This document shows, one piece after another, positions 1-11,582 of a stretch of 64,000 bases of DNA. The position numbers and the translations under genes were made by a program. Under the pieces are notes generated by a model, which was not told where the DNA came from, made no database searches, and worked only from the letters and a program-made list of their open reading frames with translations. Source of the DNA: Nectonema munidae (Eukaryota > Nematomorpha > Nectonematoida > Nectonematidae); the NCBI GenBank assembly GCA_030549495.1, contig JAUIRK010000763.1:310001-374000 (forward strand). The letters are read 5' to 3'. Positions within the stretch are counted from its first letter, which is position 1. Every line of letters begins with the position of its first letter.

Positions 1-1155
1 CGCAATCTTTAATTACTAACAATAACTCGATAAAAAGGTAGGAAAAGAGAAGTACAAATTCTTCCGATCACTCCTGCTATTAGGAATGGAATTCAATCGC
101 ACGAAGTTGGATAAAGAAGGAGCACACATCAATAAAAAGTGAAAATCGATCTATTATTTTTATTATCAAACTTCGTAAAAGAAAGCTAGATTATTAACTT
201 CATCTTCATTGATAATAATCTTCATGAGTAGGCTGCGTTCAAAAATGCGTGATGAGATGACTGATGAATTAAGCTAAAATATAATTAACAATCAATTATT
301 CCATAAAAAGTGACCCGTTTTTTAATTAATAGCCTAAGGTCATTCTTGATAATAATCACAAGATTAGATTGGTATGAATTAAATTTTTTTCTATATAATT
401 TTCGCTACATGAAAGTACAAATGAAAAATTTAGTTAAAGTGAAATGTATAGGTATACGAAATGTCATGTTTAGTTTTTTTAGGTTTACTTCTTTCTTTTC
501 ATCATATATCACATATTTGTATAACTTTTTTTGAAGTAACTATGAATATTTCATCTGATTCTATAAAAAATTGAATTCTAAAGTTATAATACATATATTT
601 ACAATTTTTAATTTACAAATTATATTAATTTGTTAAAAAAAACTTTTTCTAAGCAGACGATTTTTTGAAATTATTTCTTTTTACTTTTTGTTATTCTCTA
701 ATTTAACTCGTTAACGACGAGAATAATAAATAATCGGACGATATCTAATGTAAAGCAGAAGATTTGTATTAAAGAGCATTGATAAACGCAGACGATTTTA
801 TTTTTGTAAAGTCAACATATGTCGACTGTGGTCAATAACCGGATACGATCTTCTTTCTATTTTTAGACTTGATAGCGGTGTGAGACAACACCTAAATTAA
901 TAGTTATTAATAAAAAAATTTTTCCTATACATTCAAGTTGTTTTTCAATTTTGAAATTTAATTATATATACCCTTTTTAGTTATATTTTGTCTTTTTGCA
1001 ATTCAATTTTGTCCTTTTCCAATAGTGCTAAAAATTGTCGCAAATTAAAAATGTATTTTTTTGTACGATATTTTAAATAATTTTTGTATCAAATAAAGAT
1101 TTGTATAAAAAATTGAGACCTGGTTAATCAAAGAAAAAACGTGAGTTTTAACGTA
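1..1155. other. AT-rich non-coding stretch
   Basis: No convincing gene is seen. Around 650-800 there are several cagacgat-like words and a stretch resembling the interior of the piggyBac-type MITE at 1160-1289 (cggacgatatctaatgtaaa, then acgcagacgatttta). This suggests an older, strongly diverged copy without recognisable ends. Confidence 0.5.
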
Positions 1156-1159
1156 TTAA

Positions 1160-1289
1160 CCCATTTAAGGCCAAGCAAAGCAGACGATATCTAAAAAAAC
1201 GCAGACGATTTATATTCAAAGTCATTGAAAAAAGCAGACGAAGATGAAATTACTTATGTTCCAAAATAGGAACATTGGCCGTAAATGGG
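1160..1289. mobile_element. piggyBac-type MITE with TTAA duplication
   Basis: A 130-bp non-coding element is flanked on both sides by TTAA (1156-1159 and 1290-1293), the piggyBac target duplication. The ends are inverted: CCCATTTAAGGCCA on the left and TGGCCGTAAATGGG on the right, matching at 13 of 14 positions. The interior carries three cagacga words and a stretch (tcaaagtcattgaaaaaagc) shared with the copies at 7824-7940 and 26779-26899. It has no coding capacity and must have been moved by a piggyBac transposase. A decayed one lies at 14600-16168, but the link to that copy is not shown. Confidence 0.85.
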
Positions 1290-1293
1290 TTAA

Positions 1294-2924
1294 TGAAGAA
1301 ATCCGATTAAATATTTTATACTCCATTAAGGAAATTAAATGATATAAAGTGATAAATGTACCCTTAAAGCACGTTTTATATTATTATCTTTTTTTTTTAA
1401 ATAATACTAAGCAATGCAAAACTATAACCAACTTAATAATAACCAATGATCTAATTAGCTAACAAACAAACGAATTGTACTAATGATTTTTTTGCTTCAA
1501 TAATAATACGTAAAAAACGTTCAAACCAATTAACCGATAAACTAAAAACCCCTTTGATAATTTATAATGGAGAAACAAAAAGCAAGAGATTGCCATCAAA
1601 GTTATACCTAATTCCTGATTTTCTCATCACTATAGCAACTAGTGTTGAAAAATAAGAGAAAATTATAAAATTTGTGTTTTTTAAGAAAACGATTTTTTAA
1701 AACAGGTTAAACCCGGTTTTCATGTATAAATCATAAGAAGACTTAAAAAGGATGACATATTAAAAAGTGTTACATGACGAAAGAGACAAATCAAAAGAGT
1801 AACAAAATTAAAAGAGTGAGAATACAAACATAACTAAAAAGAAACAGTAAACTTTCAAGAGAAAAAAATGTTTTAAATTCATAAAAATTATTTTTTTTAC
1901 AAATTTACATTAAATAAGTATAGATTTTTTATTTTGTCTTAGAAAATATATATTCAAATTTTTGATTGAATAAAAACAAATTTCATTTTAGGGTTAATTT
2001 TTATATATCAATTTTCATTTATTTATTTATTTTATTTTATTTTATAAAACTTACTTTTTTTATTGTATATAATTTGAAAATTGTTAATTATTTACTTTAT
2101 AACATATCTATATTTTAAAAAGGTGGCAAAAAATGGAAATTCAAAAAAGTGATATGACAAAAGAGTGAGAAAAAATACGCAAATTGGCAGGAGTGACAAA
2201 TCAAAGGAGTTACATGACAAGAGAGTGAGAAAAAGTTCTGAAAAATTTAATAGATTTCAACAATAACTTACACCAACTATATCGGAATAACTAAGTGATT
2301 ATCTAACTAACCAATCAGATAACTAAAACTAACCTTTGATTTGTCACTCCTTTGAGCACTTTAAAGGAATGACAAATTTTATCACTCTTTTGACTCTTAC
2401 AGTCAAAGTTTTTTGACCCTTACAGTCCTATATTTTCATTACATAAAGACTTACTTATACATGTTAAAACATGGATATGTACTGAATTTGCATCTTATTT
2501 CAAACATTTATAAATATATATCTTTAGCATAAGCAAATAAAATTTAAATTTTTTGAAATTGAAGAAATTTTTTTATATTTCTCCATCATTTCCCTATTTC
2601 TTTTTTTCAAAAACAGCGACATTTTAAAGCATTAAATATTATTCTTTCAGAATTATTTTTACAAAGATTTGAAATTAAAAAAAAATTAAAAAATTTATTT
2701 TTATAATTTTCCCCTCTTATACTTGCAATATTTGTTTCGTGTATTTTTATTTGCAGATAGGGGTTTTTCCGATTATTTCTTGATATCCCATTTTTTCATA
2801 CTCTTGATTTTCATCAATTTTAAAATTGGAAGGAAAATACACTTAAATCATATATTATTGTCAGAATGATTTTTTAAATATCCCTGAATTACTCCTTAAA
2901 AAGTAAAATAAAAATATTTAATAT
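1294..2924. repeat. AT-rich DNA with dispersed GACAAATCAAAGGAGT words in both orientations
   Basis: Between about 1750 and 2400 the words gacaaatcaaaagagt, gtgatatgacaaaagagtga and gacaaatcaaaggagttacatgac recur. The reverse complement tttgatttgtcactcctttg follows at about 2335-2360. This looks like the inverted and direct sub-repeats of a decayed element. No ends or target duplication could be fixed, and no gene is seen in the stretch. Confidence 0.4.
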
Positions 2925-3062
2925 TTAATATTTAATATTTGTTTTGAAAGATGTGAATATATATGAATATACTCTTGAATATTCACGGTTGTCCAATTCA
3001 GACATTTCACAGATAATTGAATATATATAATTATTCACATCTTTCAAAACAAATATTAAATC
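2925..3062. repeat. Imperfect palindrome, candidate MITE
   Basis: The left arm at about 2925-2962 (aatatttgttttgaaagatg, then tgaatatatatgaa) is repeated as its reverse complement at about 3026-3061 (attattcacatctttcaaaa, then caaatatt). Roughly 60 bp separate the arms. The transcript could fold into a hairpin of about 35 bp. There is no coding potential, and target duplications are masked by the surrounding TTTAATATTTAATATT runs. Confidence 0.6.
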
Positions 3063-4517
3063 GTCTTCACTATAAACATATGTTTCTTGTGAAGAACATA
3101 TTAGACATTTTTATAGGTATCACATATTCACATGACATGTTTTATAATGTGTATGCATAGAAGATCTAAAATCATTAGTTCACGCTATTTTAGATAGAAA
3201 GAAAACTATAATTTCACTTGGTTATGTTAAAATACCACCTTAATTATTTACCTTCAATATCCTTTTTTGCATTTCAACCTAAGTGTTTATGGAAAAAGTT
3301 TTCAGAAATGTTTGATACGATATGTATGAAAGTAGTGTTGTTCAATTTACTTAATTTTGATTGGATGAAAATGCATGGGAAATGCAAGGTTGGAAATTAA
3401 TTTACATTTTCTTCAAATTTACAAGTATATATTTGCACACAGATACCGTTGCTTTAATTTTCATTTAAAAAATAATACGCCTCTTTGATTGTGACGTAAT
3501 TTCTCATTTTTTTCTTTTTTCAATTTGCGTAGATTTTCTAACTTTCTAATTTGTCCCTTGAGCAATCTCTACTCCCCTCCATTGCCATCTTTGCTTCACA
3601 ACCTCGACCTTAACGTTTAATTACAATCATCTTGCCGCTATCGAGATTCTTTCAAGTAATTTGCATTTTTTCGTCCTCACTAATTCTATTTGAATCATGA
3701 TTTTATTCACCAAAATATTAATAATATATTTTATGATAGGAAAAACGTAGTTTATGTATCTAGCGCAAATTATATTAAACTTGAGGTAATACTCTTTCGA
3801 GCATTTTTGTTGGCATTTACCTGAAAAAGTGGATCAGTGAATATAGTAGTTCTCTAAAAATTGAAATAAAGACCTATATCAACTGATAGAGAGATGAAAA
3901 ATGGGAAATAAGTTTTTTTCTGAATAACTTCCAATAATCGTGAAATAGGTACATACGTGAGTACTCTACTTATAAAACATGGCCTATATGAGATTTGCAG
4001 CTTTCTTTCTGAAAGAAAAATGACTATTTTAAAGTGGGAAGTCAAACTCAATTTTAGCGTGTAATCAAGTTTAAAAAGTAGCAAAAAAATTTCTTTATAA
4101 GTGAAAATCATTATTGATTATCATCATTATTATAATAAAATTTTATTATAATATTCAAATGTGAAGTTGGAGTGAAAGTAGCACTAACTTTTTCATATTT
4201 TTTTCGCATTTTTCCATAATTATGAAAGATGACTCGCGATAAATCAATTTTATGTAATTTTCAATTTAATTAAAATATCATCTGATGCAATGCTTTCTTC
4301 AGACTGAATGTAGCATTCAATTAATTTATCTATCAAAGTACATTTTTTGTATATTTGAAGCAGAATTCATATACACACACAAATATCTATATGTTTAGAA
4401 ATAAATGATTCAGACATCCTGTAGAATCACGATATAAAGACAACAGAAATGAAGAAACAGTGTATAGATAGCGTATAATACAAAGCATACATTGTCTGCA
4501 TGGAGAGATTGCTACTA
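3063..4517. other. Non-coding stretch, nothing recognised
   Basis: Only short, low-complexity open frames occur here, for example 3218-3400 on the plus strand and 3854-4111 on the minus strand. They show no domain, no exon-like boundaries and the base composition of their surroundings. I see no RNA gene. Confidence 0.4.
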
Positions 4518-4519
4518 TA

Positions 4520-5361
4520 CAGTGCCTCTCAAAAATTTTCGGTCACCACTGAGAAATAAATTCTTTGAAAAAAATCATCATATCTTTGATGATTAAATGT
4601 AACGTTCGTTATACCTCATTCCTTTACGTCTCATGACATATTTGCATCTATAAGAACAAAACGCTCTTTTCTTTCATCGCTGAGGCCTATCATCAGACAT
4701 ACTCTAAATTGCTTTGCCTTTTTGTCCACAATAAGCTCTTTTTAATTGAACGTTTGTCAAAGCTGATTTTTTTAGCTCCAATATACCTTTTAAATTTTGT
4801 TTGTAAGAATACGTTATTTCTCTATATTGAAATATTTCGTGATTAATTTATTTTCATATATTACTTGTTTTGCAGATAAATCGGGACTTATTAGGATGTT
4901 CTCAATATTTTTGCAATAGTATTCCTGCACTTTTAAATTTCAATAAACTTTTAGAAATATTGATTCTAGGTTGTGCAAAAAATTTAGCGAGAGCTCTTTG
5001 ACTTCTATTTATTAACAGAGATACGACGTTAGGTCTTAATTCTAATGGTTGATCAACTCAAGGCAAAAGTTTATCAAAATTTATTATTAAGAAAAAGCTG
5101 AATATAAATAAAGAATTTTTTATAAAAATAAAAAATATTCATGTGAATCAAGAATTAGGTTGTACATAACTGGCCGGAAACTTTTTGCATGTCAAATTTT
5201 TCAAAAAAAAACTATATATAGATACAAAAAGAATTAAATTTTAAATTTTTTTATAATTAATACTTATATGTTTATTTAATTCCATAAAAAAATTTAACAA
5301 AATAAAACAAGAACAAAATAATTTAGTTTTTAGTTTTGGGCGAAAATTTTGCACGCTCCTG
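4520..5361. mobile_element. Candidate non-autonomous Tc1-like element
   Basis: A Tc1-like terminus, CAGTGCCTCTCAAAAATTTT followed by CGGTCACC, begins right after a TA at 4518-4519. About 840 bp downstream, at 5338-5361, a diverged inverted counterpart reads GGGCGAAAATTTTGCACGCT then CCTG. The interior shows no transposase. The right end is only partly matched, so the boundaries are tentative; an unrelated AT-rich segment is possible. Confidence 0.4.
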
Positions 5362-5574
5362 TGCATCTAATTTACAAAATCGATCAAATTTAAAAATCCC
5401 ATTTCCAGTTAACATTTCTCAATGAAAGTTTGGCACACCCATCAGATTGGCACTAAAGTTTACTTCCGAAGAACAAGAAATCCCAGCATACCGTTTATTT
5501 TCGTGAAAAAATCACGTTATGAAATATTTAAACACACGATCATTTTTTTATAACAAAGTCTTTCATGGTTAACA

Positions 5575-6337
5575 CAGGCCCGTAGCTAGGAGTTTTCAAT
5601 TGGGAGGGCTAGAAAAATTGGGGGGGGGGGGGGGGGGGGGGGTTAAAAAGAAATCATTTTAGAGAAATCCTTTGTTTCGTTCATTTGCTTTTTTCCAGTT
5701 AGAAAAGTCATTCAAAGTGAAAGCTGTGTCTCTTTGATTAATTTTGGCAAAAAGTCTACAGGGAAAGCAAAAAGCAGCGTCTTTCATGACTGAGTATTCA
5801 AGCCAAGAATATACATTGTACCAGTTTTTCTGAAATGAACGTGAATCCAAGTTTTTTGGAAAATTTATAATTGGACAGGATCTACTGTCTTTATTCAAAA
5901 CAGTGATACTATTATCTTCAACATCATTTTCACAACATACTTCTTGATGTTCTTCTCGAAACTTTTTGGCAGGAAGAGAATCAACAATCAATTGTTGATT
6001 TAAACATAAAGCAGAAAGAAAACTGAGAAATTTTTTTTTCAATTTTTGTTTAAATATAAAAATACTTTTAATATATAAAATTTAAAAAACCGCTTGTAGC
6101 CATTGCAAAACTGTGACAAAAAAAAGATAGTTTTTTAATTAAAAAAGACGTGAATAAAAGGTAAATAATATTGGATAAAACCTTAAATACAGTCAGATGT
6201 CGCATTAGACAGGGTCATAAAATAAAGGTAAAAATCCTATGCTATGAAAACAAAGTTGAAGAAGAAATATATAAGGGAGGCTTTCTATCTTAGTTAGAGG
6301 GGCTTAGCCCCCCTTGCCCTCTCTGTCTACAGGCCTG
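5575..6337 (-). mobile_element. hAT transposon, internally deleted, perfect 8-bp target duplication
   Basis: The element begins CAGGCCCGTAGC and ends GTCTACAGGCCTG, so its terminal inverted repeats start CAGGCC(C/T)GTAG. It is flanked by the identical 8-mer GGTTAACA at 5567-5574 and 6338-6345, the hallmark of hAT insertion. It carries a 22-base G homopolymer at its left end and one short transposase piece on the minus strand (5659-6042). At 763 bp it is far too short for an autonomous hAT and must have been mobilised by a full-length relative. The exact target duplication suggests a relatively young insertion. Confidence 0.9.
5659..6042 (-). pseudogene. hAT transposase N-terminal fragment (TTF-type zinc finger)
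   Basis: The 127-residue open frame contains FQKNWYNVYSWLEYSVMKDA followed by AFCFPCRLF. That is the pattern of the TTF-type zinc finger found at the N-terminus of ZMYM/TTF-class hAT transposases (WLEYSxxxDAAFCFxCR). A DUF4371-like part, the DDE core and the dimerisation domain are absent, so this is a relic inside the deleted element and not a host gene. It starts inside the 5575-6337 element and ends close to its right end. Confidence 0.75.
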
Positions 6338-6345
6338 GGTTAACA

Positions 6346-7118
6346 TCGTTTTAAGAAAACTTCGAAATTCGAAAAATCTCTTTGCAAATATTTTTTGACA
6401 CATCTCACAAAGTGTTGCTCTACTGCTGGCAATTTAGAGCATAATAAAAAAATCTTCTCGCAATCCACATAATTATTGAATAAAAGTTAATTATATTCTC
6501 TAGCATGGCCGCAATATTTTCACTACCCAATGGCAGTACAGAGCCTCGAGAGGCTATTTTCAAAATTTTCGACTTTTCTTCTCAGATTTTTTTGGGAACG
6601 AATCAAAGAATTTCCATAGGAATAAGCAAGTTTTTTTCTTTATAATCTATAAAAATGTTCTATGATCATTTTTTTCAATTTAACGCCATCTACTTTATTC
6701 TAAAATTTTATCGGCTTTTCATAACATAGTTTTATACAAAATTTACTCATAAACTTTTTGATGTAAATTTTTCTTATATATAAAATAATATATAGTCATA
6801 AGAAAGAAATAATCCTTTGGCAAATCAAGCTTTGATATAAGAATGTGCCGTAAGTTTACTGATACTCTTAAAAAAACGAACTTAAATTCAAATTTTAAGT
6901 ACAATTTATTTGTAAATATTTTTACTTTTTTTTCTTTTTTATTTTATATGTTCATCACAAAGTGCTTTGATAAAGTTGTGTCTCAAACGTCAAGGAGATA
7001 TAATGAAGAGATGCTTACTTTCCCACATGTGTAAATATAAAGTAACACATATGTGTGATGAATAAGTTATATTACACAGTTTCTTTTATGAATGCATGAC
7101 GCAAGATTATTTATTATA
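6346..7118. other. Non-coding stretch, nothing recognised
   Basis: AT-rich DNA between two transposons. The short open frame 6843-7034 lacks any domain or exon-like border. No RNA gene is seen. Confidence 0.4.
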
Positions 7119-7384
7119 TATAGCACTTTCACTTTAAGTTCGTTCTTTTTCATTTTAATTTCGTCTTTTTTCTAAGTTCGTCATATCTTATTTTAAGTTG
7201 GTCTTATTTACTTTGATTTTTCTTTAATTTTTTTCTATAAATATTCAAAACTAGCCCATTCAAAGAACAAGTTATAAACTTTGGAAAGAATACAAAATTC
7301 AGTTAAAAAATTAATTTAACAATTAAAATTAAAATGAAAAATTTTTAGTAAAAAAGAATAACTTTATGTGGGTAAAAATAGTAA

Positions 7385-8560
7385 TCATGAATAAATATTT
7401 GGCCTATATAATTGTCCAGTTGAAGCTATATTGATGTTGTTTGGCATATGTCTATAATAATTTATACAATCAAGCGTAGAAATAGAATCAACATCTTCTC
7501 TGATTGTAGATGAAAAAGACATACTTAGTGTTGTGAAATTCAATATATTTCTAACTTTACTTTTAATTTTTGAAAAAACGTTTACGCGCGGATTCATCAT
7601 GGAGGAAAAAGGAGAAAGGAACTTTAATTGATATTTTTCATTCTGTTGAAAAATTTATTTTACTTCTTTAGTCTTGTGGATTTTGGCATTTTCTACGACA
7701 ATCCAAGCATCACTTTTTATTGAATTATCAAGATTAAGTTTTCCAAACAAATTTTCAATGAAGTTAAAAACTTTTTACCGTTGCAAGCACCATCTTCGAT
7801 GATTTCATAATAAATCACTTTAACCCATTAAGTCCCAATGTTCCCATTTGGGAACATAAGTAATTTCATCTTCATCTGTTTTTTTCAATGACTGAATATA
7901 AATCGTCTGCGTTTTTTAAATATCGTCTGATTTCTATGGGTTATTAAAGCAGTCCACTGCTAATACAAGAGAAAGATTCTTTCCTCTGTTAGTAAGAATA
8001 ATTACACTATCTCTTCTTCCTCTTTTTGAACGAGCGTGAGAACATCTCCGGTGAAAGTTGAAGCCCCTTTCATCAATAAAAATTAAAGATTCTTGCGAGC
8101 TGGGAGCTAAATTTTAAAACTCTTTTGCATAAAATTTTCTTTTAAGCATCTTTATCCTCAATTTGCTTGTTTGCTGGTTTGAGTGTAATTTTCAATGTAT
8201 TCACCAAATAATTGTGAAGAGTACTTTGAACAATTATAATGGAAAACTTTTCTGCCATCTTTTTACTCATTTCTTCCAAGATTGAAGAGCTTTCAATGAG
8301 GCTTTCTAAAAAACTCAGTCTTTCAGGCGTGAGAAGCTTTTTTTGTATACAGTGTTGCTTGCGTGAACTTTTTTATCATGATGCCTTTGAACATAGATTT
8401 TGCTGTATAGAATACTAATTTCCTGTATTTCTGAAGCTCTTTTAATTGAGGAAAATTCCGTAGAAAGAAGTTTGATCAGTACGGACTTTTTTCAGTTGAT
8501 ATTTTATCATACATGATGAAAAATTTAGCGAGAAAGAAAAATGAGTAATCAAAATGACAA
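7385..8560 (-). pseudogene. Decayed Tc1/mariner-like transposase
   Basis: Minus-strand translation gives, in order: a helix-turn-helix-like region (about 8480-8160); a first catalytic block reading SLIFIDERGFNFHRR then RSKRGRR (about 8095-8025), which matches the first DDE strand of IS630/Tc1 transposases; a second block WIVVENAKIHKTKE (about 7720-7665), where relatives have DN and this copy has EN; and a C-terminal block MMNPRVNVFSKIKSKVR with a later CINYYRHM (7600-7385), corresponding to the NPIExxFSKxK region and C-terminal YIRHM. The frame is interrupted in several places, including by the nested MITE, and the third catalytic acid appears replaced (NPRV for NPIE). It is non-functional. 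Confidence 0.75.
7824..7940. mobile_element. piggyBac-type MITE nested in the Tc1/mariner-like element
   Basis: It starts CCCATTAAGTCCCAATGTTC after a TTAA (7820-7823) and ends TTTCTATGGG, followed by a degraded duplication TTAT. It is the reverse-orientation relative of the copy at 26779-26899, sharing the interior words gatgaaattacttatgttcc and cagacgatttatattca. It sits between the first and second catalytic blocks of the transposase, which dates it as the younger insertion. Confidence 0.8.
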
Positions 8561-9161
8561 ACTTATCAATGACAAAGAAGCAAGCAAAAAAGAAAATTGA
8601 TAGCAGAAGTTTTCTTTATATACCTGTTTTTAGAGGACCGAGGCGGATACATCACATGGGAACAAAAAATCATCAATTTGGATAATTTTGTGCGAGTTTC
8701 GAAACTTTGAAGTATAATCTTGAATATACTTGAACTATAATTGACAAAAAACTAAAAAATTGGATAGTATAATTTTTGGATCATTTTAAAGTTTTAAAAC
8801 GCTACAAGTAAGTTAAATATGAAAGATAAATTGCAAAAAATTATGATTACATTTAAATTAATTACTGATTTTATTAAATTTTAAAAAAATATGAAATAAA
8901 GACACACATTTTTTTTTCATTTGAGAAAACACTTTTAACTTTTTACTTTTATTAAAAACATTTTGAAAAAGACTGTGTAGAAAACTTTTAATTCTGACTA
9001 TGATAATTTTTTTCGATTCGGATTTAGAAAATATGTTGCTGACAAAATTTTAGATTTTATTTAAAGTGTAAAAAATCGAACTTAAAGTGAAAAAAGACGA
9101 ACTTAAAATGAAAAAGACGAACTTAAAATGAAAAAGGAAGACTTAAAGTGAAAATGCTATA

Positions 9162-11118
9162 TTATTTTTTAAGATTGTATAACATTATATTTTTAAATTT
9201 AATGTATAAAATTCGAAGTCTAAGGAATTTTTAACATTGGCAAAAAAAGACACGAAGTCCCTCAATGGTGTTAGAACAAAAATTTGCCGAAAGTTTCAAA
9301 AGCAAATTGTTGAATGTAATTTCAAGAACTTTCTACAACTTCAAAGAAAAATTCCAAATGTAAGCTCTGTAGAATTATGAACTTTCATTTCAGACTTCAG
9401 AAGCATTTATCTTTTCTTCATTACACGTGTATAAAAATGCGTTAAATTGATAATGGAAAATATTTAAATTGCAAAGTAACTTCAGTTCCAGAATTCTGAC
9501 ATACATTTCGCCCTTCGTACTCAAATAAAATACCATATGTGATACAAAGAAATAAACAGGCAGTTTAATTTAAGATCACTAAAAGGCCTATGCAGATCTT
9601 TTAGGGAAGAGGGATCGTAAAAGCATGAAAGACTCCATAAATCGAAAAAATTTGTTACTTCATTTACACAGTGTATACAGTAAAATTTAGGCCGTACTTG
9701 TCGATGAGATTTGGGGGGAGATATAGGAGAGAAACATGAGAAAAATGTCAAAGAAGATTATCTGTACTTCCAAGTTTACCAAAGCCTCGATCAATGTCCA
9801 AAAAAAGAAAATTTGATTAATGCCCAAAAGTTGACGCAAAGGAAAGGGATAAAAAAATATCTTTTATGTAACTTTCTTGCAATGAATAGAAAGAGAGGTG
9901 ATATCAGACGAAGATTAGACAAAAGAGAAAACTAGACATATTAGCCTAAAAGAGTCGATCCATCCTCCACCTATATATTAGGTAGAGTGTGTATAAGTGT
10001 GTATGTTTGTTCAATGTTCATAGAATTATTCCCCCTAGGAAAAGTTTATTTTGATTTCTAGAAACCATGAAAAGTGTTTCAAGAGTTGACGAAGAAGAAT
10101 CAAGTTGGAAGAAATAAAAATGGAGTGAGCAATTCAGCCAACCTTATATGGATAAATTTCTCGACGCGAAAAATAGAAAGAATGCGTAAAGTATGTCAAA
10201 ATGTTGACAAAAAATAAAAAATTCTTTAAATTCAGCTAGCTTTCTAACTTATTGGTTAAAATTGAATGCATTTTTTACTTTTTTCCCGTTTTACTATGCA
10301 GAACGCTTCAAGTTGTCGTCTAAGTTTTGTATATCGGTATTAGACCTTTGGACAGTTTTTTATCAGTTATTTTTCTTTTGGCATTTAATCTGCACACCAT
10401 ATGCAGTAGAAGAACTGAGATAAATCAGATATGCAAAAGTCCGTCTACAAAGAATGAAACTCTTCGGAATTAAAAGAATTTCTTCATAATAAGTCAATGA
10501 AATTCGAGAAATGATTTGGAATAAAGGATTCTGTATATGCTTTACTTACTTCCAATATCTCCGCACCTGAGAAGGCTGTAGCCATTGAGAGACAGAAGAA
10601 ATAAATGCTGTCAATGTATTTTCTCCAAAATCAACAAAATCTAGACATGATAATTCAAACAAAAAATAGAATTTTTTTTTTAAATAATAAAAATAAATTT
10701 CTTTATTATGCAGTTTCGCATGTGATCAACTATTATTCAAAATTTGATCTAATAGACAAAATAAATAAATTTAAGATTATTAAAATTATTTGAACTTGTC
10801 AAAAATATAGATTTCCTTAAAATAAATTAAAAAAAATCGCAGGTATATAATAAATATAAATATTAAGTAAGGAATCGCATTTGCCGTCAAAAATTCTGCT
10901 AATTTTGAAATCTAGATTACGAGCCCCCCCCTAAAAGGTATTAACCGCTCGCTGGCGGGGGTATCATGTGAGCTAGAAACTCACACTCATTGTTGCCCGG
11001 TTAAAAATTTCGATTTATTATTCCGTTCTATTTTGGGTCATTATTTACGCGTAGGACTTATGGGTAGGAGTAGGGTGTGAAAATAAGAAACATAATGAAT
11101 AGTTCTAGTGCGTTTTTT
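9162..11118. other. Non-coding stretch, nothing recognised
   Basis: Short overlapping frames at 9521-9751 and 9711-9935 show no domain. Around 10921-10975 a C-run (gccccccccc) and a GC-rich patch (accgctcgctggcggggg) stand out against the AT-rich background and could mark the edge of an unrecognised repeat. No gene or RNA gene can be supported. Confidence 0.4.
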
Positions 11119-11121
11119 TTC

Positions 11122-11579
11122 ATTGAGGGCTTAAGTATATAATAATATTAGATGATGATCAGGGCGAATACTCGTATGAGTTTTTAATGCAAGAGATATA
11201 TGAAACTAGGATGAATGTGAGTACGCACATTTGATTAACTTTATCACACAAGACAAGCCAATCCAGGACGGGTTTAGAGCTGTTTGCATCTCATCAGTTG
11301 GATGAAGGTTGCTATTAGGCTGAAAGGTTGAGGCGTAAGAACAGTGCTCTCCACCCTCTCCTTAGGTCACTGTTGGATTCACGAAAATGTGAATAGCAAC
11401 CTTCAACCAACTGATGAGACCACAAAAGGGCAAACGGGTCTTGGATTGGCTTGCCTTGTGTGATAACATTAATCAAATTTGCTTGTTCGCATTCATCCCA
11501 GTTATCATCCCTTACATTAAAAATTCATTCGAGCATTCTCCTCATCATCATCTAATGTTATATACTTAAGCCCTCAATT
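11122..11579. mobile_element. Fold-back inverted-repeat element
   Basis: Two arms of nearly 200 bp are reverse complements of each other: about 11122-11317 and about 11390-11579. The outer ends read attgagggcttaagtatata and tatatacttaagccctcaat. The arms share further words such as ctcatcagttggatgaaggt with accttcaaccaactgatgag. The loop of about 70 bp contains a smaller inverted pair, aacagtg and cactgtt. There is no coding capacity. It is a foldback-type or MITE-like element; the flanking bases do not give a clear target duplication. Confidence 0.75.
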
Positions 11580-11582
11580 ATT

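Larger units (their letters stand above)
7121..9159 (-). mobile_element. Tc1/mariner-like (IS630 superfamily) transposon with repeat-built long termini
   Basis: Both termini are long inverted repeats of about 95 bp, built from imperfect copies of a word of about 20 bp (gacgaacttaaaatgaaaaa and its reverse complement). The element begins TAGCACTTTCACTTTAAG and ends CTTAAAGTGAAAATGCTA, with TA on each side (7119-7120 and 9160-9161), the target preference of this superfamily. The minus strand holds a decayed transposase between about 8560 and 7385. A piggyBac-type MITE is inserted within that coding region (7824-7940), so the element is older than the MITE. A second partial copy of its right end lies at 13965-14169. 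Confidence 0.75.

Noticed and set aside
310-534. 74-codon open frame near the left edge
   Set aside because: Composition follows the AT-rich background (F, L, I, N, Y rich), with no domain, no exon borders and no neighbouring coding exon.
2900-2940. Origin-like or scaffold-attachment-like ATATT repeats
   Set aside because: Short AT-rich runs are everywhere in this window; nothing specific supports such a function.
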